The position numbers and the translations under genes were made by a program. Shown here piece after piece: positions 5,187 through 5,241 of a DNA stretch of 5,241 nucleotides; positions within the stretch are counted from its first letter, which is position 1, and the number at the start of each line of letters is the position of its first letter. The DNA is from an uncultured Clostridia bacterium (GTDB taxonomy: Bacteria > Bacillota > Clostridia > Oscillospirales > Oscillospiraceae), in the NCBI GenBank assembly GCA_945946745.1, contig CAMEWZ010000120.1, forward strand, positions 1-5,241. The letters run 5' to 3'. A model generated the notes under the pieces. That model saw only the letters and a program-made list of their open reading frames with translations, was not told where the DNA came from and did not search any database.

Positions 5187-5241
5187 TTAAAGCTCTATAC
5201 CTTTTACATCCCATTCCATCTCCGCCAGGCTGACGCCCTCC
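5187..5241 (-). CDS. Possible C-terminal end of an unidentified gene (partial)
   Basis: On the minus strand the last bases of the window read as 17 whole sense codons followed by TAA at 5189-5187, ending in ...EMEWDVKGIEL. The codon choice (GGC, GTC, CTG, GCG) matches the GC-rich genes of the window, and composition drops sharply right after the stop. It is too short to identify. It would lie 38 bases upstream of the AT-rich hypothetical gene and on the same strand. Confidence 0.4.
   Translation of the reverse strand, partial: EGVSLAEMEWDVKGIEL

Noticed and set aside
1..5241. tRNA, rRNA, CRISPR array, insertion sequence or toxin-antitoxin pair.
   Set aside because: I found no repeated spacers, no terminal inverted repeats with a transposase, and no tRNA-like or rRNA-like stretches; the space is filled by the listed genes.

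Overview
The window looks like chromosomal DNA of a GC-rich Gram-positive anaerobe of the Clostridia (Oscillospiraceae/Ruminococcaceae-like). This is inferred from strong GGAGG-type ribosome binding sites, tightly packed genes, a D-Ala-D-Ala carboxypeptidase, a ComEA-type helix-hairpin-helix protein, a PhoB-type two-component pair and a GerMN lipoprotein. Most of the window is GC-rich; only the last ~590 bases are clearly AT-richer. No rRNA, tRNA, CRISPR array, transposase or attachment site was seen.

Layout. Bases 1-739 (minus) hold the N-terminal part of a secreted penicillin-binding carboxypeptidase (DacF-like), cut by the window edge before its KTG motif. Bases 740-852 are a divergent control region. 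Two good sigma-A-like promoters point away from each other but overlap completely, so that their -10 boxes face one another, and a perfect 8-bp inverted repeat lies at the -35 of the rightward promoter. Bases 853-4583 (plus) are one tight operon: a short ComEA-like protein, a response regulator, a sensor histidine kinase, a GerMN-domain lipoprotein and an exodeoxyribonuclease III / AP endonuclease. Spacings are +3, -23 (or +46, depending on the kinase start), -4 and -4 bases. The operon ends in a long hairpin at 4598-4639. Converging on it is an AT-rich gene (4651-5148, minus) for a small membrane-anchored protein I do not recognise. Bases 5187-5241 probably hold the last codons of another minus-strand gene.

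How the genes may work together (inference). The kinase has an extracytoplasmic sensor loop and is translationally coupled to a lipoprotein that would sit on the same side of the membrane. This resembles actinobacterial MtrAB-LpqB, where a GerMN-containing lipoprotein influences the sensor kinase. The divergent cell-wall carboxypeptidase is a natural candidate target for such an envelope-sensing system, and the shared promoter region could carry the regulator's binding site. ComEA and exonuclease III add DNA-binding and DNA-repair functions at the two ends of the operon; whether they are functionally linked to the signalling genes is unknown. The least explained elements are the overlapping promoters with their palindrome, the ambiguous start of the kinase, and the AT-rich orphan gene.
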